Shown here: piece by piece, positions 1 to 8,619 of the stretch
How positions within the stretch are numbered: the stretch's first letter is position 1
How the letters are laid out: every line of letters begins with the position of its first letter
Assembly: GCF_900101855.1 (NCBI RefSeq)
Contig: NZ_FMVC01000003.1
Span: 642,902 to 706,901 of the forward strand
From: Flavobacterium anhuiense
Lineage (GTDB): Bacteria > Bacteroidota > Bacteroidia > Flavobacteriales > Flavobacteriaceae
DNA: 64,000 nt
Direction of reading: 5' to 3'
Made by a program: the position numbers and the translations under genes
The notes under the pieces: generated by a model
Databases searched by the model: none
The model's input: the letters and a program-made list of their open reading frames with translations, nothing else
Told to the model about the DNA's origin: nothing

Positions 1-70
1 TAAATTAAAGAAATTTATGGCTTAAAGTAAGTTAAGGTTCTCTTAATAAATCTGAACAAAGTTAAAAAAA

Positions 71-859
71 TCAGCCATTCACCTTGCTGTTCATCATGCC
101 GGTTACCACTTTTATCATAGTTTTTCTAGTGAGAAATCTTGGCAAAAATGATTGTGCATAGTTCATTCTTCCAACAATTTTAAAGCTTTTGTTTTTAAGC
201 AATGCTTGGATACCTTGTTTTGCAACTGTTTCTGGAGTATCGGCTGCCATTCCGTTGGTATTGGCTTTTGCCACGGCCTGAAAACCTGTTGTGGTATTGC
301 CTGGACAAAGTGCGGTAATGGTAACGCCCTTATGATTATATTCTCCATATAATGCTTCTGAAAAATTAAGCACAAAAGATTTGCTTGCACAATATGCGGC
401 AACATACGGACAAGGCTGTAAAGCTCCTGTTGAAGCAACATTTATAATTCCGCAATCTTTTTTCTTTATCATATCTGGCAACACCAAATAGGATAATTTA
501 ACGAGAGCATTGATATTGATTTCTACCATATCTTCATACTCTTCCATTGTCTGGTCAAGAAAATTAGTCCACTTGCCAAAACCAGCATTATTAACCAATA
601 AATCAATAGACAATCCTGCTTGTTTGATATTGTCATACAATTGCTGTGGTGTTTCTTTTTTAAGAAGATCACCCTCAAAAACGTTTACTTTTACATGATA
701 AGCCGCAGCGATTTTTTTGGCTAATAAATCTAATTTATCTTTTGATCTTGCTGTTAAAATCAGATTTGCACCTTGTTTTGCCAATTCATACGCAAAAGCT
801 TCTCCGATTCCAGATGATGCACCCGTAATGAGTGCCGTTTTGTTTTTTATTGTTTTCAT
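71..859 (-). CDS. SDR family NAD(P)-dependent oxidoreductase
   Basis: Classical short-chain dehydrogenase of about 262 residues. The Rossmann motif TGASSGIG lies at residues 12-19, NNAG near 90, and the catalytic Tyr/Lys are in YCASK near 155. The family reduces or oxidises carbonyl/alcohol substrates with NAD(P)H; this one resembles the DltE/YqjQ-type cytosolic members, and the substrate cannot be read from sequence. I chose the ATG at 859 (MKTIKNKTALITG) because it gives the normal SDR N-terminus; an in-frame ATG at 892 would add 11 unlikely residues. It lies just downstream of a Crp-like regulator on the same strand. Confidence 0.9.
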   Translation of the reverse strand: MKTIKNKTALITGASSGIGEAFAYELAKQGANLILTARSKDKLDLLAKKIAAAYHVKVNVFEGDLLKKETPQQLYDNIKQAGLSIDLLVNNAGFGKWTNFLDQTMEEYEDMVEININALVKLSYLVLPDMIKKKDCGIINVASTGALQPCPYVAAYCASKSFVLNFSEALYGEYNHKGVTITALCPGNTTTGFQAVAKANTNGMAADTPETVAKQGIQALLKNKSFKIVGRMNYAQSFLPRFLTRKTMIKVVTGMMNSKVNG

Positions 860-922
860 TTCTTTTATTATTAATGATGGGGCAAAATTCATTAATAACT
901 AAACCAACTTACTTGACCTATG

Positions 923-1498
923 TTAGGAAATGAGTTTTTTTCTGATTCGGCTTAAACTTTCAGGTTTTATTCCAATAAAAGAAGCTATGTATTGTAGCGG
1001 AACATTCTGAATAATATCAGGATTATATTTGAGCATTTTCAGATATCGCTCTTCGGCAGAGAGATTAATAATATCTTTTGTACGCTGTTCGTTATAGATT
1101 ACAGACTGCTCATAAGTGATTCTAGCAAAATCAGCCCATTTTGGGCTTTTCTGGCATAAAATATCAAGATCGTTTTTGGTAATCCTAAGCACGTCGCAAG
1201 GAGTAATGCATTCTATATTATCTGTCGAAACTGTTCCGTTTACAAAGCTATTAAAAGAGGTAATAAAGCCAGACGGACAATTGATGTGAGTGGTAACCTG
1301 ATTTCCGTCTTCGTTGTAAAAAATTCTAATAAAACCAGAATTAATAAAATACAGATATTTAACTGGTTTGTTTTCAACTTCTAATAAATGTCCTTTTTCA
1401 CAATTCACAGACTCAAAAAAAATTTCCATCATTTCCTCATCAGCATTATCTATGTCGATCATTTCATGAACTAAATTTAAAAGTCTGTTATTTCTCAT
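923..1498 (-). CDS. Crp/Fnr family transcriptional regulator
   Basis: 191-residue protein with an N-terminal cyclic-nucleotide-binding jelly roll (about residues 20-120, with the segment YLYFINSGFIRIFYNEDG) and a short C-terminal helix-turn-helix (IASFIGIKPESLSRIRKKL). This compact form is abundant in Bacteroidota. No Cys cluster for an Fnr iron-sulphur centre is visible, so it is probably not an Fnr-type oxygen sensor. Its gene is 63 bp upstream of the SDR gene in the same direction, so it may co-transcribe with or control that enzyme; that link is inferred only from position. Confidence 0.88.
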   Translation of the reverse strand: MRNNRLLNLVHEMIDIDNADEEMMEIFFESVNCEKGHLLEVENKPVKYLYFINSGFIRIFYNEDGNQVTTHINCPSGFITSFNSFVNGTVSTDNIECITPCDVLRITKNDLDILCQKSPKWADFARITYEQSVIYNEQRTKDIINLSAEERYLKMLKYNPDIIQNVPLQYIASFIGIKPESLSRIRKKLIS

Positions 1499-1542
1499 TA
1501 CAAAAAGGTTCGGTTTTTATTGTTTTTTTTACGCTTTAGCGC

Positions 1543-1582
1543 ATAAAAAAACAGGAATGAAATATACTCATTCCTGTTTAAA
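1543..1582 (-). terminator. Intrinsic terminator after the EamA gene
   Basis: A perfect 12-bp stem (1549-1560 with 1568-1579, 7-base loop) is followed on the minus strand by a run of T. It sits 60 bp past the stop of the EamA gene at 1645. Confidence 0.75.
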
Positions 1583-1644
1583 CATCCTGTTAAGATTCTG
1601 ACAATTTTCGATTTTAAACCAATAAAAAATATGAAAACTAAGAA

Positions 1645-2598
1645 TTAAGAACCCTTGGATATTGTGGTCATTTTTTGCTTTATGGCAAAAATATGATGCG
1701 AATTAAAAACTAACACTGCGGTAAAAATGATACCGTATGCTGTAATCTGCAAAGGCGTAATATTTTCTTTGAAAAAAAAGGCCGCCAAACCAAATGCAAT
1801 CATCGGATTAATGTTTAATAACATTCCAACTGTCGAAGAGTTGATTCCTGAGAGTGCATACAAATTGAGAAATAAAGGAATTATAGTAAATACAATTGCA
1901 ATGGTTTCAATGCAGAGATAAAACTTAAATTCCGTTGGAACCGGTCCCCCAAAAACCGGATAAAACGGTAATAATACTAATGCAGCCAAAGTAATATGAA
2001 AAGTCAGTACAATAAACTTATCAAAACCTTTATTAGCGCGCTGACTTACTAAATATGAGGCATAAGTTAGTCCGATAATGATGCTAAAAACCATATCCAT
2101 AATGGCAGCGTAAGACAATAAAACACAGCCTGAAATACTTAATCCTACAGAAATCCACTGCGTTTTGGACAGTTTTTCGTGCAATATAAAATAAGCGAGT
2201 ATGGTCGTCAGAATAGGACAAACTAAATATGCCAGAGAAGTTGCTTTTACGCTGACATGATTCATTACATAAATATACGTAAACCAATTTCCCATCAAAA
2301 AGGCACTTCCGCCAATATTAAGCAGAATCGATTTTCTTTTTTCTGATTTTGGCAACGCTTTAAAGATTTCGATGGTCTCTTTTATCTGTTTTCTTTTGAA
2401 TAACAAAGCAATCAAAAGCATCAAAATACTACAGCTAAAAACGCGAAAAAATAAAATATCTAATGATGGATACTCATGAATTGGTCTTAAAACCAAACTG
2501 AAAAGTCCCCATGTCGTAAAGGCAGAAATAGCCGCGATATAATATTTTGTTGTTTTCACTAAAGTTGTTTTTGAAATGTTTTCTTTTTGATGAAGCAA
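1645..2598 (-). CDS. EamA/DMT family transporter, RarD-like
   Basis: 317-residue integral membrane protein with about ten hydrophobic segments and the internal duplication typical of the drug/metabolite transporter superfamily; the opening TTWGLFSLVLRPIHEYPSLDILFFRVF is RarD/EamA-like. Such proteins export amino acids or related metabolites across the inner membrane. It is divergently transcribed from the MocR-type regulator at 2671, with only 72 bp between the starts. That arrangement is common where a MocR/GntR protein controls an amino-acid or vitamin exporter. The substrate is unknown. Confidence 0.87.
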   Translation of the reverse strand: MLHQKENISKTTLVKTTKYYIAAISAFTTWGLFSLVLRPIHEYPSLDILFFRVFSCSILMLLIALLFKRKQIKETIEIFKALPKSEKRKSILLNIGGSAFLMGNWFTYIYVMNHVSVKATSLAYLVCPILTTILAYFILHEKLSKTQWISVGLSISGCVLLSYAAIMDMVFSIIIGLTYASYLVSQRANKGFDKFIVLTFHITLAALVLLPFYPVFGGPVPTEFKFYLCIETIAIVFTIIPLFLNLYALSGINSSTVGMLLNINPMIAFGLAAFFFKENITPLQITAYGIIFTAVLVFNSHHIFAIKQKMTTISKGS

Positions 2599-2670
2599 AT
2601 TTCTAAAAAATAAAACAGCAATACAGATACAGTTTTTGTAAATTGCAGCATAACAGTTTTTATTTTTATA

Positions 2671-4092
2671 ATGAAAAATTCCAATTACTTATATCTTCAA
2701 TTTGCTGACCTCATCGAAAAACAGATCAAATCTGGACTTCTAAATGTAGGCGACAAACTGCCTTCTATACGAGAGGTTTGTGCTGAAACGGGCTATAGTA
2801 TGAGCACTGTCAGCAAAGCATATTATGAAGTGGAGAGCCGCTCTTTGATAGAATCAAGACCGCAATCAGGCTATTATGTAAGTAACATTTCGGCCAGAAC
2901 AATTCCAGAACCATCGGCAAGTAAACCTCTTTTAACTCTTGAAAATATTGAACGCGAAGATTTAGTGGATTTGGTTTATGGCGATATGCGTAAAAAAGAT
3001 ATTACGATGCTTTCGCTTGGTTTCCCGTCCAATGAATTGCTTCCGATTGCGAAACTGAATAAAGGAATGGTTCAAGCCATGCGCCAATTGCCGAACAGCG
3101 GAACGAGTTATGAGGAAATTGAAGGAAACAGTAATCTAAGAAAAGAAATTGCACGCTGGTCTTTTACTTGGGGCGGTTCTCTTACTGAAGATGATATTAT
3201 AACGACTCCAGGCTGCATTTCGGCAATTTCAAATTGTTTGCTGGCACTGACTAAACCAGGAGATACGATTATTACTGAAAGTCCGGTTTACTTTGGTATT
3301 CTTCAGCTTGCGCGATCTTTAGGCTTATATGTAATGGAACTTCCAACTAATATGACAACTGGGATTGAACTCGAAGCGGTAAAAAAGACACTTGCTTCCA
3401 ATAAAGTAAAAGCCTGTGTTTTAATGAGCAATTTCAGTAATCCATCAGGAAGTATGATGCCAAATGAACATAAAAAAGAAATTGTCCGTTTAATGGAATT
3501 TTATAATGTTCCACTAATTGAAGACGATATTCATGGTGATTTATATTTCGGTTCAAGCCGTCCTACGAATTGCAAAACTTATGATGAAAGCGGTATTGTC
3601 TTGTGTTGCAGTTCGGTTTCTAAAAGTCTGGCACCAGGCTATCGTGTGGGCTGGGTTTCTCCGGGGAAGTTTAAAAAAGAAGTTCTGAGAACCAAATTGT
3701 ACCATACGATCTCCAATTCAACTATTACACACGAAGTGGTTGGCGATTTTCTAAAAAATGGCCGCTACGAAAATCATCTTAGAAAAATTCGTCAGATTCT
3801 GAATCGAAACTGTACTAACTACATTAATACTGTTTTAGAGTCTTTTCCAGCAGGAACAAAAGTAAGTCAACCACAAGGCGGATTCTTCTTATGGCTCGAG
3901 CTGGATAAAAAAATCGATACTGCGGCTTTTTATCATTTAGTGTTAAAACATAATATTAGCATTGCTCCGGGAAGGATCTTTTCATTTCAAGATCAGTTTT
4001 CAAATTGTATGCGATTGAGTTTTGGATTGCCTTGGTCTAATGAAGTGAGAACTGCTATTCAGACGTTGGGAAGATTAGCGAAGCAGCTTTAG
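2671..4092 (+). CDS. MocR-type GntR/aminotransferase transcriptional regulator
   Basis: 473 residues. Residues 1-75 form a GntR winged helix (LADLIEKQIKSGLLNVGDKLPSIREV, then STVSKAYYEVESRSLIESRPQSGYYV). The rest is a fold-type I aminotransferase domain with the PLP-lysine motif SSVSKSLAPGYRVGW and the carboxylate-binding Arg in NCMRLSFGLPW. MocR regulators use PLP as ligand sensor (PdxR, GabR), though some aminotransferase domains stay catalytic. It is divergent from the RarD-like exporter and most likely controls it and itself. Confidence 0.9.
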   Translation: MKNSNYLYLQFADLIEKQIKSGLLNVGDKLPSIREVCAETGYSMSTVSKAYYEVESRSLIESRPQSGYYVSNISARTIPEPSASKPLLTLENIEREDLVDLVYGDMRKKDITMLSLGFPSNELLPIAKLNKGMVQAMRQLPNSGTSYEEIEGNSNLRKEIARWSFTWGGSLTEDDIITTPGCISAISNCLLALTKPGDTIITESPVYFGILQLARSLGLYVMELPTNMTTGIELEAVKKTLASNKVKACVLMSNFSNPSGSMMPNEHKKEIVRLMEFYNVPLIEDDIHGDLYFGSSRPTNCKTYDESGIVLCCSSVSKSLAPGYRVGWVSPGKFKKEVLRTKLYHTISNSTITHEVVGDFLKNGRYENHLRKIRQILNRNCTNYINTVLESFPAGTKVSQPQGGFFLWLELDKKIDTAAFYHLVLKHNISIAPGRIFSFQDQFSNCMRLSFGLPWSNEVRTAIQTLGRLAKQL

Positions 4093-4527
4093 ACTCCAAA
4101 AACAAACACAATATTGTCATTTCGACGGTGGAGAAATCTTCGCAAGAAGCTCGACAAAGATTGGCGATTATCTTTACGGAGTTTCTAGTGAGATTTCTCC
4201 ACCGTCGAAATGACAAAACTATGTGTTTTAAAAAGACTAAATACCTTCTAAATTAACATAGCACGCGGTTTCAACCACGGGAACACATAGTAGGTTTTGC
4301 CATTCTTTGCGTTCGAGCGGTTGAAATCGCTGGCTATGTTTAAAACATTTGGTAATTTCTTCCTTCTTCACCTTTCGGAGTTTCTTGTGGAGATTCCTCG
4401 TTCCTCGGAATGACAAACTATTATTTGTTAGCGTGATTGCTTCGTTCCTCGCAATGACAAAAAAAAACTGGACAGCGCAACTACACACTGTCCAGCCAAC
4501 AATTAAAAGAAGACCAAAATTAAATAG
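4093..4527. repeat. 435-bp repeat-filled gap with REP-like palindromes
   Basis: No convincing gene; the ORFs here are translations of repeats. A complete palindromic element occupies 4114-4216: arms 4114-4140 and 4191-4216 pair almost perfectly, around a core containing CGACAAAGATTGGCGAT and CTTTACGGA. Further on, 4373-4460 holds two more half-elements of the class gttcctcggaatgacaaa and gttcctcgcaatgacaaa. The complete element shares its core with the copy at 12228-12331 although the arms differ in sequence. Confidence 0.75.
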
Positions 4528-5475
4528 TTATAAGACAAAATAAGCGTCTTTTTCGACTTTCTTAGGTTCATCATTTAAATCAAATTCTTTTAGGATATCA
4601 AATTCGCTTTGATATTCGTTCAGCATTTGTTTGATATTTTTTTCAATTGTATTTGCAATTGCAGTAACTGGCGTATCTGTTGGTCTGTTTTCGAACGGAT
4701 CTTGCAAATGAATCGCCATTCTTTCGATCAAAAAGAAAGCGGCACCGATTGCAGTAATCAGCGGAATGGCAAACCAGCTCAATACGCTTGTTAATCCGAA
4801 AGGCAATACAAAAATGAACAAACACAAAGTCAATCTGATGTACATACTGTATGTTGTTGGAAAAATGGTGTTTTTAATTCGTTCACATTTCCCCATTTCA
4901 TCACATAATCTCGACAAAGTGCTATCGATTTCAACCTGCTGATACATATTGATTCTCTTTTCGTTTTTCGCATTTCTCAGATCTCTTGCATGTAGCATTA
5001 AAATAGCATTTGGAATATTTTGATGATTCTTGATGTATTTGATTTCTTCTTCACTCATTAATCCTTCAAGCGGTTTTATGGCATCTCTATTTCGAAGCGA
5101 CTGCCCTAAACTGTAACACCACGCAATTTGTCTTTTAGCAAAATTTTCTTTGAATTCACTAGCTTCAACAGAAAAATCAGGGTCTTCATAAAACGTCAAA
5201 ACCTGACGAATTAAGGTTCTGGAATCGTTTACTACAGCTCCCCAAACAATTCTCGCTTCCCACCATCTATCATAAGCCTGATTTGATTTAAAGGCCAATA
5301 ATAGAGAAATAATCGTTCCGATCATGGTCGGAATGGCAATCGGGATATCTACAGGAAGATTGATAAAATAGTGATGGAAAATTTCAAACAGTATCGTATA
5401 AGCCAATACTAATGCAATTTCTACTTTAATTTTCCCGAGAACGTACTTCATTGGTATTCTTTTCTTTAATAACAT
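4528..5475 (-). CDS. Bestrophin family ion channel protein
   Basis: 315 residues in the bestrophin/UPF0187 family, seen from the conserved N-terminal block with SLLLAFKSNQAYDRWWEAR and the later GEMGKCERIKNTIFPTTYS-like segment (here CDEMGKCERIKNTIFPTTYS). Four hydrophobic stretches fit the pentameric inner-membrane channel known from Klebsiella bestrophin; bacterial members conduct mainly cations. An alternative ATG eight codons inside (5451, MKYVLGKIK) is possible. It is the last gene of a minus-strand run that includes a stress-like protein and a two-component system, which may indicate control by envelope or ionic stress. Confidence 0.88.
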   Translation of the reverse strand: MLLKKRIPMKYVLGKIKVEIALVLAYTILFEIFHHYFINLPVDIPIAIPTMIGTIISLLLAFKSNQAYDRWWEARIVWGAVVNDSRTLIRQVLTFYEDPDFSVEASEFKENFAKRQIAWCYSLGQSLRNRDAIKPLEGLMSEEEIKYIKNHQNIPNAILMLHARDLRNAKNEKRINMYQQVEIDSTLSRLCDEMGKCERIKNTIFPTTYSMYIRLTLCLFIFVLPFGLTSVLSWFAIPLITAIGAAFFLIERMAIHLQDPFENRPTDTPVTAIANTIEKNIKQMLNEYQSEFDILKEFDLNDEPKKVEKDAYFVL

Positions 5476-5495
5476 ATTTTCGGATTTAAATTAAT

Positions 5496-5590
5496 ATTTT
5501 TAAGGGGCTAAGAGGCTAAGGTTCTGAGATTCTAAGGTTAAAAATTAAAAAACTTAGTACCTTCGAACCTCAGAATCTGAGGACCTTAGT
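5496..5590. repeat. Imperfect inverted repeat of the ctaaggttctgag type
   Basis: The segment ggctaaggttctgagattct on the left and cgaacctcagaatctgagga on the right can pair imperfectly between the bestrophin and stress-protein genes. A related single arm occurs at 44641-44670 (ctaaggtactgaggttctaa), so this is a dispersed intergenic repeat. Confidence 0.5.
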
Positions 5591-5591
5591 C

Positions 5592-6314
5592 TCAAACCAT
5601 CTCTTCGTACAATGAAAGAACCGGGAGCCCTAGTTTTTCGTTGACATTTTCTTTTTTCGCTTTTTTAAATTTGATTTTTTCGCCTTTTCGGGTTTCTACC
5701 AGCATATCGATGTTGTGTTTTGAAATGGCTTCTGATAAAAATGGGGCTACATTTTCGTAGTTATCTTCAAAACTAGCGGTCTGGCTTACAATTTCGAAAG
5801 AGAAATTAGCGCTCAAAAATTCCTGTACATCTTTTACGTGGATATTTTTGCTAGAATTTTCTACGTACAATGCTTTATGGAAAACCTCTTTATTAACTTC
5901 TGTACTCAGATGCAGAATAGGACATTTTTGATTTCCTGCCAATTGCACGAGATATTGATGAATTCTTTTGGTTTCCTGTTTATAAGAATGCGTGAGAATG
6001 ACCAATTTTACTGAAAAAACTTCTATTAGACGTTTGAAAATTGGTGCTGAAAGTCCGTATTGATTGTGGACTTTTAATTTAATATTTGAAGTGTGTTCAA
6101 TAATATAACGGCAAGTTTCCAGAACTTCTTCCTGACTCCTAGTAAGTCCTGACTTCATTTCTCTTAAAAAACCTGACGACGAAAATGTATCAGGGGCTTC
6201 TGAAACTAATACTAAAATAATTTCCGACTCAGTATTTTTAGACTGATTTACCGCAGATTTAACAGCCGAAATGGTGTCATCTTTTAAAGTTGTAGGTATA
6301 AGAAAATTTTTCAT
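5592..6314 (-). CDS. Universal stress protein-like protein
   Basis: 240 residues beginning MKNFLIPTTLKDDTISAVKSA, which matches the first strand and helix of a UspA domain; a hydrophobic strand VKLVILTHS and a half resembling a second degenerate Usp domain follow (about residues 150-240). The classical ATP-binding G-x2-G-x9-G-S/T motif is not clearly present, so nucleotide binding is doubtful. It lies 83 bp downstream of the histidine kinase gene and upstream of the bestrophin gene on the same strand. Role inferred as cytosolic stress response only. Confidence 0.6.
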   Translation of the reverse strand: MKNFLIPTTLKDDTISAVKSAVNQSKNTESEIILVLVSEAPDTFSSSGFLREMKSGLTRSQEEVLETCRYIIEHTSNIKLKVHNQYGLSAPIFKRLIEVFSVKLVILTHSYKQETKRIHQYLVQLAGNQKCPILHLSTEVNKEVFHKALYVENSSKNIHVKDVQEFLSANFSFEIVSQTASFEDNYENVAPFLSEAISKHNIDMLVETRKGEKIKFKKAKKENVNEKLGLPVLSLYEEMV

Positions 6315-6397
6315 AAGTATATTCTTTTAGTTTATACTTACAAAATAACTCTCAGTAGATTAGACCTTTATTAATCTAAAATTAGAATTTTCTAAAA

Positions 6398-7780
6398 TTA
6401 AACATTAGATTTTTTAATGTTGCCTTTTTTGAAGATGATTGTAACGATTGTTCCTTTGTTTTGCTCAGATTGAACTTGAAGTTCGCCATCGTGCATTCTA
6501 ATAATTTTAGACGCCAAAGGAAGTCCTAAACCATAACCAATATATTTGGCTGCAATTTTACCTCTAAAGAAAGGCTCGTATAAATGCGGAATATCTTCTG
6601 GCGGAATTCCGATCCCGATATCATTGATCGTGATTTTGATCATTTCTTTATTGGCCGTAAGGTTCACAAACACTTCATTGTTATCAGAATATTTTACTCC
6701 ATTGGTAATAATATTGTTGATTGCCAATTCTAAAAGCGGTTTATTGCACGGCAAAAGCAGTAAATTAGAATCTTCTGGAGCAAAATTAAGTTTAATGCTT
6801 ACACGGTTGTCAGGATAAATCTTGTCGAGATCAGATTTTACATCCAATAATAGTTCGTCCATGCGAGCAATGTCCGATACTTGTTTCTGTCCGTCATAAC
6901 CCGTTTGAGTAAGCTTAAGGAGACTTTCTGTTAGATTTCCTAATCTAGAAGCCTGACTATAAATATTTTCTAATGAGCCAATATATTCGCTAACTTCTCT
7001 TTCTTTGAGAAGCATAATTTCTGCTTCAGCAATGATAGTGGTGATTGGGGTTTTTAACTCATGAGAAGCATTATTGATAAAATTAGCCTGAATCTCAAAT
7101 GAAGTTTCCAATCGATCCAGCATATTATTAAAAGTATTGGTCAAATCTGATATTTCATCAGAGTTTTTAACTTCAGGAAGACGATTGTGCAGATTAGAAG
7201 CACTGATTCTTTTTACTTCTTTGGTAATTCGTGCTACTGGATTGATAACTCGTTTTGCTAAAAATCGTCCTAAAAGAAAAGCTAGAATCACAAATCCGAT
7301 TCCGCCAAAAAGCATAATTTTAACTATATAAACCGTTGTGTCTTTTCCTTTACGGTCTCTCGCGCCAACAATTACAATATATTTTTGATTGTTTTCTTGA
7401 AAAATCTGTCCGAGATAATACTTGTTATCTATTTCGTAAGAATCTTTTCCTGTACTTAAAACATTGGTATAAAAAGTATTCGGAAGATTTAGATTTGTAT
7501 TATAATCAAAACTATTGTGGCTGTTTACTTTTAATACGTATTCCTCTTCTTCAATCAATTCTTCAAGACCATTTTTTTGAAGATTTTTATAATATTTAAT
7601 TTTCTCAGGATCTTTCTGAAAATGAATTGAAGCTACAATTTTTGCTCTATCATCTAAACGCTTTAAAAAGTGATATCGATTATTTTCCCTGAATAAGAAA
7701 AACACGATGATACACAATAGCGAGGTGCTAAAGGTAGAAAGAGCAACGTAATTGAAAGTGATTTTTTTCCTAATGTCCAT
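6398..7780 (-). CDS. Sensor histidine kinase (HAMP-HisKA-HATPase)
   Basis: 460 residues. Two transmembrane helices (about 10-30 and 155-175) flank a roughly 120-residue extracytoplasmic sensor; a HAMP domain (NPVARITKEVKRISASNL) follows. The HisKA phosphorylation motif is NASHELKTPITTI, and the ATPase N, G1 and G2 boxes are NNIITNGVKYSDNN, DIGIGIPPEDIPHLYEPFFRG and GYGLGLPLASKI. All catalytic motifs are intact. The start lies one base after the stop of the response regulator gene, so the pair is translated together. The signal is unknown. Confidence 0.96.
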   Translation of the reverse strand: MDIRKKITFNYVALSTFSTSLLCIIVFFLFRENNRYHFLKRLDDRAKIVASIHFQKDPEKIKYYKNLQKNGLEELIEEEEYVLKVNSHNSFDYNTNLNLPNTFYTNVLSTGKDSYEIDNKYYLGQIFQENNQKYIVIVGARDRKGKDTTVYIVKIMLFGGIGFVILAFLLGRFLAKRVINPVARITKEVKRISASNLHNRLPEVKNSDEISDLTNTFNNMLDRLETSFEIQANFINNASHELKTPITTIIAEAEIMLLKEREVSEYIGSLENIYSQASRLGNLTESLLKLTQTGYDGQKQVSDIARMDELLLDVKSDLDKIYPDNRVSIKLNFAPEDSNLLLLPCNKPLLELAINNIITNGVKYSDNNEVFVNLTANKEMIKITINDIGIGIPPEDIPHLYEPFFRGKIAAKYIGYGLGLPLASKIIRMHDGELQVQSEQNKGTIVTIIFKKGNIKKSNV

Positions 7781-7781
7781 A

Positions 7782-8456
7782 TTATGGTTTTATTACATAT
7801 CCCAAACCTTTCATGGTATGAATCAGTTTCGTTGAAAAAGGTTTATCTATCTTTCTTCTTAAATACGTAATATATACATCAACCACGTTGGTATTCATAT
7901 CAAAATTAATATCCCAAACATTATCCAGAATTTGGTCACGCGAAACAATACGCCCCGTATTTTTAGCCAAATAATACAAAAGCTTAAATTCTTTAGCAGT
8001 CAATACAATATTCTCTCCATCTCTTTTAACCGTTTTTGCACGGCCATTTATTTCTAAATCACCAATTGTGATGGTGTCTATTTTTTCTGTTTCCTGCTGA
8101 GATCTTCTGTATAAAGCATTTACCCTAGCATCTAGTTCTCCAAATTTAAAAGGCTTAACCAAATAATCATCTGCGCCAGAATTAAGTCCGGTTACAATGT
8201 TTTCTGAAGTTCCTAAAGCGGTTAAGAGTAAAATAGGCACGAAGTTTTTTGCGGCACGAAGTCTTCTGCAGATTTCAATCCCGTTGATATCAGGAAGCAT
8301 TACGTCTAAAATTACCACATCGAAGGTATAATTATGAATCATTTCTATGGCCGTTTTACCATCCATAGCCACGCTTACTTCATTATTATTTTCTGCAAAA
8401 CCTTTTCGTAATATCGATAATAGATTTGGCTCATCTTCAACTATCAGTAATTTCAT
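7782..8456 (-). CDS. OmpR/PhoB-family response regulator
   Basis: About 224 residues: receiver domain (acidic pocket VEDEPNL, phospho-acceptor Asp in VVILDVMLPD, Lys in DDYLVKPF) followed by a winged-helix DNA-binding domain (LTAKEFKLLYYLAKN to TYLRRKIDKPF). I place the start at the ATG at 8456 (MKLLIVEDEP), the canonical receiver N-terminus; an upstream ATG at 8495 would add 13 residues. It heads an operon with the histidine kinase, and possibly with the stress-like and bestrophin genes further downstream. Confidence 0.95.
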   Translation of the reverse strand: MKLLIVEDEPNLLSILRKGFAENNNEVSVAMDGKTAIEMIHNYTFDVVILDVMLPDINGIEICRRLRAAKNFVPILLLTALGTSENIVTGLNSGADDYLVKPFKFGELDARVNALYRRSQQETEKIDTITIGDLEINGRAKTVKRDGENIVLTAKEFKLLYYLAKNTGRIVSRDQILDNVWDINFDMNTNVVDVYITYLRRKIDKPFSTKLIHTMKGLGYVIKP

Positions 8457-8548
8457 ATTAAGAAGTTTGTATATACAACAAAAATAAGAATACAATTTAA
8501 AATAATTTTAAACAACTTTACAAATTATGATTTAATTATGAAGAATAA

Positions 8549-8577
8549 AAAAAGCAGGCCTTATTGCCTGCTTTTTG
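8549..8577 (-). terminator. Intrinsic terminator after the outer-membrane protein gene
   Basis: Perfect 11-bp stem (8549-8559 with 8566-8576, 6-base loop) containing GCAGGC/GCCTGC and flanked by A and T tracts, so it may work in both directions. It lies between the stop at 8620 and the response regulator promoter region. Confidence 0.8.
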
Positions 8578-8619
8578 ATATTTTTTAGCGTTAAAGTTTC
8601 TTATTCTTAATTTCTGAAA

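Noticed and set aside
4237..4488. 83-codon ORF on the minus strand
   Set aside because: It translates repeat DNA (words such as VIARNEAI from the REP-like half-elements) and has no protein-like conservation signals.
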